Positions 6,546 through 8,428 of a stretch of DNA of 8,428 nt are shown in pieces. The notes beneath the pieces are model-generated. The model was not told the origin of the DNA. It saw only the letters and a program-made list of their open reading frames with translations, and did not search any database. Position 1 is the first letter of the stretch. Every line of letters begins with the position of its first letter. A program made the position numbers and the translations under genes. This DNA is from an uncultured bacterium (GTDB lineage Bacteria; Cloacimonadota; Cloacimonadia; Cloacimonadales; Cloacimonadaceae), in assembly GCA_937924555.1 (NCBI GenBank), contig CALDSN010000103.1, positions 1-8,428 of the forward strand, written 5' to 3'.

Positions 6546-7205
6546 ATGAGAAGACTTATTACCATTCTTATTTCGGCAATCATCTTGCTGGGATTGGCTG
6601 CATGTGCAACAACTACATCGGATACTGCCGCCACCAAACTTGTGACAAAGTATGACATAGCTTTAGCGACCGTTAATCGTTCAGATGCTTCCATGGGCAG
6701 AGTAAAAGCTCCTGTGGCAGATACGACCCTTGTGAATAAACTGCGTTACCGTTACGAGGATGAACTGATCCGTACCATCTGGAGTGCCAGCGAGAACGGT
6801 TTTGAACTTACTATGTACAATGCTTCTGACAAAACCATTACCATTGATTGGGACAAGGGTTTGTATCTGGATTATGACAATATTGGTCATCGTCTGCTCC
6901 CCTCAAAAACCAAGGATGCGGACAAGGATAAAGTTCAGGTTCCCAGCGTAGTTCCTGCACGGGGTAACCTTGTTGAGACTATCTATTCGGCGGATCATGT
7001 CAGCTTGTCATCCGTTATGGGTTTATATGTCCGTAATCCTCTCCTGCCTACAGATTATGCCTCTGCTGTGAGATATCAGGGCAAAGAGCTGAAGCTCACC
7101 CTTCCCTTCAGCATTGATGGCACACAAGTGACATACGATTTCCTCTTTAAGATCACCAATGTACGCCAAATAGCCGTTAAGAAGAGCTCTTTCTTCGGGC
7201 TATAA
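6546..7205 (+). CDS. Lipoprotein of unknown function (beta-rich)
   Basis: This 219-residue protein starts with MRRLITILISAIILLGLAAC, a textbook lipoprotein signal with lipobox LAAC and Cys20. A low-complexity linker (ATTTSDTAATK) then leads into a beta-rich domain. The core reads YRYEDELIRTIWSASENGFELTMYNASDKTITIDWDKGLYLDYDNIGHRLLP, followed by VPSVVPARGNLVETIYSADHV. This order of 'N-x-S-D-K-x-I-x-I-x-W', a following basic loop, 'P-S-V-V-P' and an 'I-x-x-x-D-x-V' element recalls uncharacterised envelope lipoproteins of Bacteroidota-like bacteria with an immunoglobulin-like fold. No enzyme motif is seen. TTGGAG at 6535-6540 with five-base spacing selects this ATG; an upstream in-frame start at 6501 would place non-signal residues ahead of the signal peptide. 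It may have its own promoter, and it is the last gene before the terminator. Confidence 0.85.
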   Translation: MRRLITILISAIILLGLAACATTTSDTAATKLVTKYDIALATVNRSDASMGRVKAPVADTTLVNKLRYRYEDELIRTIWSASENGFELTMYNASDKTITIDWDKGLYLDYDNIGHRLLPSKTKDADKDKVQVPSVVPARGNLVETIYSADHVSLSSVMGLYVRNPLLPTDYASAVRYQGKELKLTLPFSIDGTQVTYDFLFKITNVRQIAVKKSSFFGL

Positions 7206-7227
7206 ATTCTCGCTTAGCCATAATCTT

Positions 7228-7265
7228 AAACGCTGCTCCCGGATATAAGGGAGCGGCGTTTTTTT
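7228..7265 (+). terminator. Rho-independent terminator of the + strand gene block
   Basis: An 11-base-pair stem (7230-7240 with 7249-7259, one G-T wobble, GC-rich centre CTCCC/GGGAG) encloses the loop GGATATAA and is followed by seven T at 7259-7265. Three A at 7228-7230 can extend the stem against the T tract. It lies 23 bases after the lipoprotein stop. Confidence 0.93.
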
Positions 7266-7323
7266 ATCATCTCCGATAGCAGTTGCTCCCATGGTCTAGC
7301 TTGCTTCCCAAGGGCTTCCTGAT
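7266..7323. other. Short intergenic stretch without a gene
   Basis: No open frame of note, promoter or known RNA is visible. TGCTCC at 7284-7289 can pair with GGAGCA at 7401-7406 on the far side of the repeat/hairpin element. The pair may mark weak outer ends of that element, but six bases over this distance can occur by chance. Confidence 0.4.
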
Positions 7324-7356
7324 TATCACTACGGTATCATTACGGACTTATTACGG
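7324..7356 (+). repeat. Three 11-base tandem units (TATCACTACGG type)
   Basis: Three head-to-tail units of exactly 11 bases are seen: TATCACTACGG (7324-7334), TATCATTACGG (7335-7345) and ACTTATTACGG (7346-7356). Units 1 and 2 differ at one base; unit 3 keeps 8 of 11 positions. The reverse complement of 7364-7386 contains two more units of the same kind (TATCATCACGG and ACTCACTACGC), so tandem and inverted repetition are combined. Confidence 0.75.
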
Positions 7357-7388
7357 ACAAAGAGCGTAGTGAGTCCGTGATGATACTG
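7332..7388 (+). repeat. Long hairpin-forming inverted repeat
   Basis: Bases 7332-7355 pair with 7365-7388 over 24 positions without a bulge, leaving the nine-base loop GACAAAGAG. Four of the 24 pairs are not Watson-Crick (7333/7387, 7341/7379, 7349/7371, 7351/7369). All four read as G-U wobbles in + strand RNA, while - strand RNA would have A-C mismatches there. There is no T run after it, so it does not look like a terminator. It lies downstream of the + strand terminator, between convergent genes, as REP/MITE-like palindromes often do. A small structured RNA is an alternative reading. Confidence 0.75.
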
Positions 7389-7420
7389 CAATACCACCAA
7401 GGAGCAGGATACTGAGGGAC

Positions 7421-7458
7421 AAACAAAAAGCCTGTTCACCAAGATTAATGAACAGGCT
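7421..7458 (-). terminator. Rho-independent terminator of the - strand dehydrogenase gene
   Basis: Read on the - strand, AGCCTGTTCA (7458-7449) pairs perfectly with TGAACAGGCT (7438-7429) across a ten-base loop. TTTTGTTT (7428-7421) follows. It begins 20 bases after the dehydrogenase stop codon. Together with the terminator at 7228-7265 it insulates the two converging transcription units. Confidence 0.88.
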
Positions 7459-7477
7459 GTATCAAAGGGCAAGGGAA

Positions 7478-8428
7478 TTACATCAAGTCGATGTTATCTG
7501 CCTTTATGTTCTTCATTGCATTGCGAGTGTCCAGGATTGCCACTCCGCTATCAGCGATCATTTGGTAATCCACATTGCTGTGATCGGTGACGATGATGAC
7601 GAGATCATACTCCTTGACATTGCCCAAGGCAACAGTCTTGTAGGTCTTACCATTCTTTTCATGGTGAAATTCATCCACGTAAGGATCGTGGATTTCAAAA
7701 TCTGCCATGTGGGCTTCAAGCTGAGTGATAACACCTTCCACGGGAGATTCACGCATATCGCGGATGTCCTTTTTATAGGCAGCACCCAAGATGAGCACTT
7801 TGGCTTTGGAGATGGCAAGTCCTTTCTTGTTTAGGATGCGGATGGCACGCTGTACCACATACTCAGGCATAGCGATGTTTATCTCTCCGGCAAGCTCGAT
7901 AAGGCGGGTATGGAAATCAAACTCACGGGCTTTCCAAGTAAGGTAGAAGGGGTCGATGGGGATGCAGTGACCGCCAACGCCGGGACCCGGATAGAAAGCC
8001 ATAAAGCCGTAAGGTTTGGTCTTGGCTGCGTCAACCACTTCCCAAATGCTGATGCCCATGCGGTCGCAGAGCACTGTCATTTCGTTCGCTAGGGCGATGT
8101 TGATGTTGCGGAAGGTGTTCTCATAAATCTTCTCCATCTCAGCAACTTCGGGGGAAGAAACGCTACACACGGTGGCATCCAACACACTTTCGTAGAAGAG
8201 CTTGGATACTTCGTTGCATTTGGGAGTCATTCCGCCAACAACCTTAGGGGTATTGTGGGTTTTATAAGTCTCATTACCCGGATCAACACGTTCGGGGGAG
8301 AAGGCAACATATACATCTTTACCCACCACAAGACCGACCTTTTCCAGTTCGGGAACAATAATCTCACGAGTGGTGCCGGGATAGGTGGTGCTCTCTAGAA
8401 CAATAAGGGTCTCTTTGTTCAGATGGGG
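7478..8428 (-). CDS. wbpA: UDP-N-acetyl-D-glucosamine 6-dehydrogenase, WbpA type (5' end beyond the window)
   Basis: The frame is open to the right edge, showing the last 316 residues of a nucleotide-sugar dehydrogenase of usual length near 430; most of the N-terminal NAD-binding Rossmann domain is outside. The visible part opens with ETLIVLESTTYPGTTREI, then VAFSPERVDPGN. NTFRNINIALANEM belongs to the central helix. KPYGFMAFYPGPGVGGHCIPIDPFYLTWKA carries the catalytic cysteine (codon at 7964-7966). The C-terminal UDP-binding domain follows with LGAAYKKDIRDMRESP, DPYVDEF and VTDHSNVDY. The enzyme oxidises C6 of the sugar twice with NAD to a uronic acid. The FYPGPGxGGHCIPIDPFYL wording favours UDP-GlcNAc (WbpA) over UDP-Glc substrates; a ManNAc (WecC) or Vi-antigen (TviB) type is less likely. 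A GTG at 8329 is internal, not the start. It converges on the polysaccharide genes to the left and ends at its own terminator. Confidence 0.9.
   Translation of the reverse strand, partial: PHLNKETLIVLESTTYPGTTREIIVPELEKVGLVVGKDVYVAFSPERVDPGNETYKTHNTPKVVGGMTPKCNEVSKLFYESVLDATVCSVSSPEVAEMEKIYENTFRNINIALANEMTVLCDRMGISIWEVVDAAKTKPYGFMAFYPGPGVGGHCIPIDPFYLTWKAREFDFHTRLIELAGEINIAMPEYVVQRAIRILNKKGLAISKAKVLILGAAYKKDIRDMRESPVEGVITQLEAHMADFEIHDPYVDEFHHEKNGKTYKTVALGNVKEYDLVIIVTDHSNVDYQMIADSGVAILDTRNAMKNIKADNIDLM

Noticed and set aside
7324..7388. CRISPR-like array
   Set aside because: Units are only 11 bases, directly abutting with no spacers, and no cas gene is near.
7327..7388. H-type pseudoknot from the A-B-A'-B' order of complementary segments
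   Set aside because: Both connecting loops would have zero length against a helix of more than a full turn, so the pairings must be alternatives rather than coexisting.
7448..7834. 128-codon open frame on the + strand
   Set aside because: It is antisense to the dehydrogenase coding region, has no recognisable protein features, and starts inside the opposing terminator.
8329..8331. GTG as start of the dehydrogenase
   Set aside because: The frame continues upstream with conserved family sequence (LIVLESTTYPGTT), so the GTG is an internal valine codon.

Overview
The window is one end of an assembled contig from an anaerobic-type Gram-negative bacterium. The first 47 bases are Illumina adapter, so genomic sequence starts at 48. 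Several things suggest a Gram-negative: a Wza-type polysaccharide export protein, two lipobox proteins beside lgt, a signal-peptide DUF2147 protein and an EtfB resembling those of strict anaerobes. The overall style (moderate GC, terse operon, plain lipoproteins) recalls Cloacimonadota or a related Fibrobacterota/Bacteroidota-side lineage. That placement is a low-confidence guess from protein style, since no rRNA or marker tree is available.

Layout. Positions 48-6473 hold eight tightly packed + strand genes. In order they are: the C-terminal part of an SLBB polysaccharide export protein, a DegT/DnrJ/EryC1/StrS sugar aminotransferase, an electron transfer flavoprotein beta subunit without its alpha partner, prolipoprotein diacylglyceryl transferase (lgt), a lipoprotein of unknown function, adenylosuccinate lyase (purB), a secreted DUF2147 protein, and a small membrane protein related to phosphatidylserine decarboxylase that lacks two of the expected catalytic residues. 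Gaps are 15 bases or fewer, one junction is an ATGA overlap, and several stop codons run into the next Shine-Dalgarno. A possible promoter (6482-6511) precedes a second lipoprotein gene (6546-7205), which ends at a strong rho-independent terminator (7228-7265).

The 272-base gap at 7206-7477 holds that terminator, a compact element of three 11-base tandem units that forms a long hairpin with a downstream inverted arm (7324-7388), and an opposing terminator (7421-7458). The last serves a - strand UDP-N-acetylglucosamine 6-dehydrogenase (WbpA type) that runs off the right edge.

How the genes fit together. The export protein, the aminotransferase and the WbpA-type dehydrogenase all point to surface polysaccharide. 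The dehydrogenase makes UDP-GlcNAcA, and WbpE-type aminotransferases act later in the same kind of route (towards UDP-2,3-diacetamido uronic acids). Lgt and the two lipoproteins belong to envelope lipoprotein biogenesis. EtfB and PurB are housekeeping genes caught in the same transcript. No defence system, phage, transposase, CRISPR array or evident new multi-gene system is visible. The best candidates for novelty are the 7324-7388 hairpin/repeat element and the degenerate decarboxylase-like protein.
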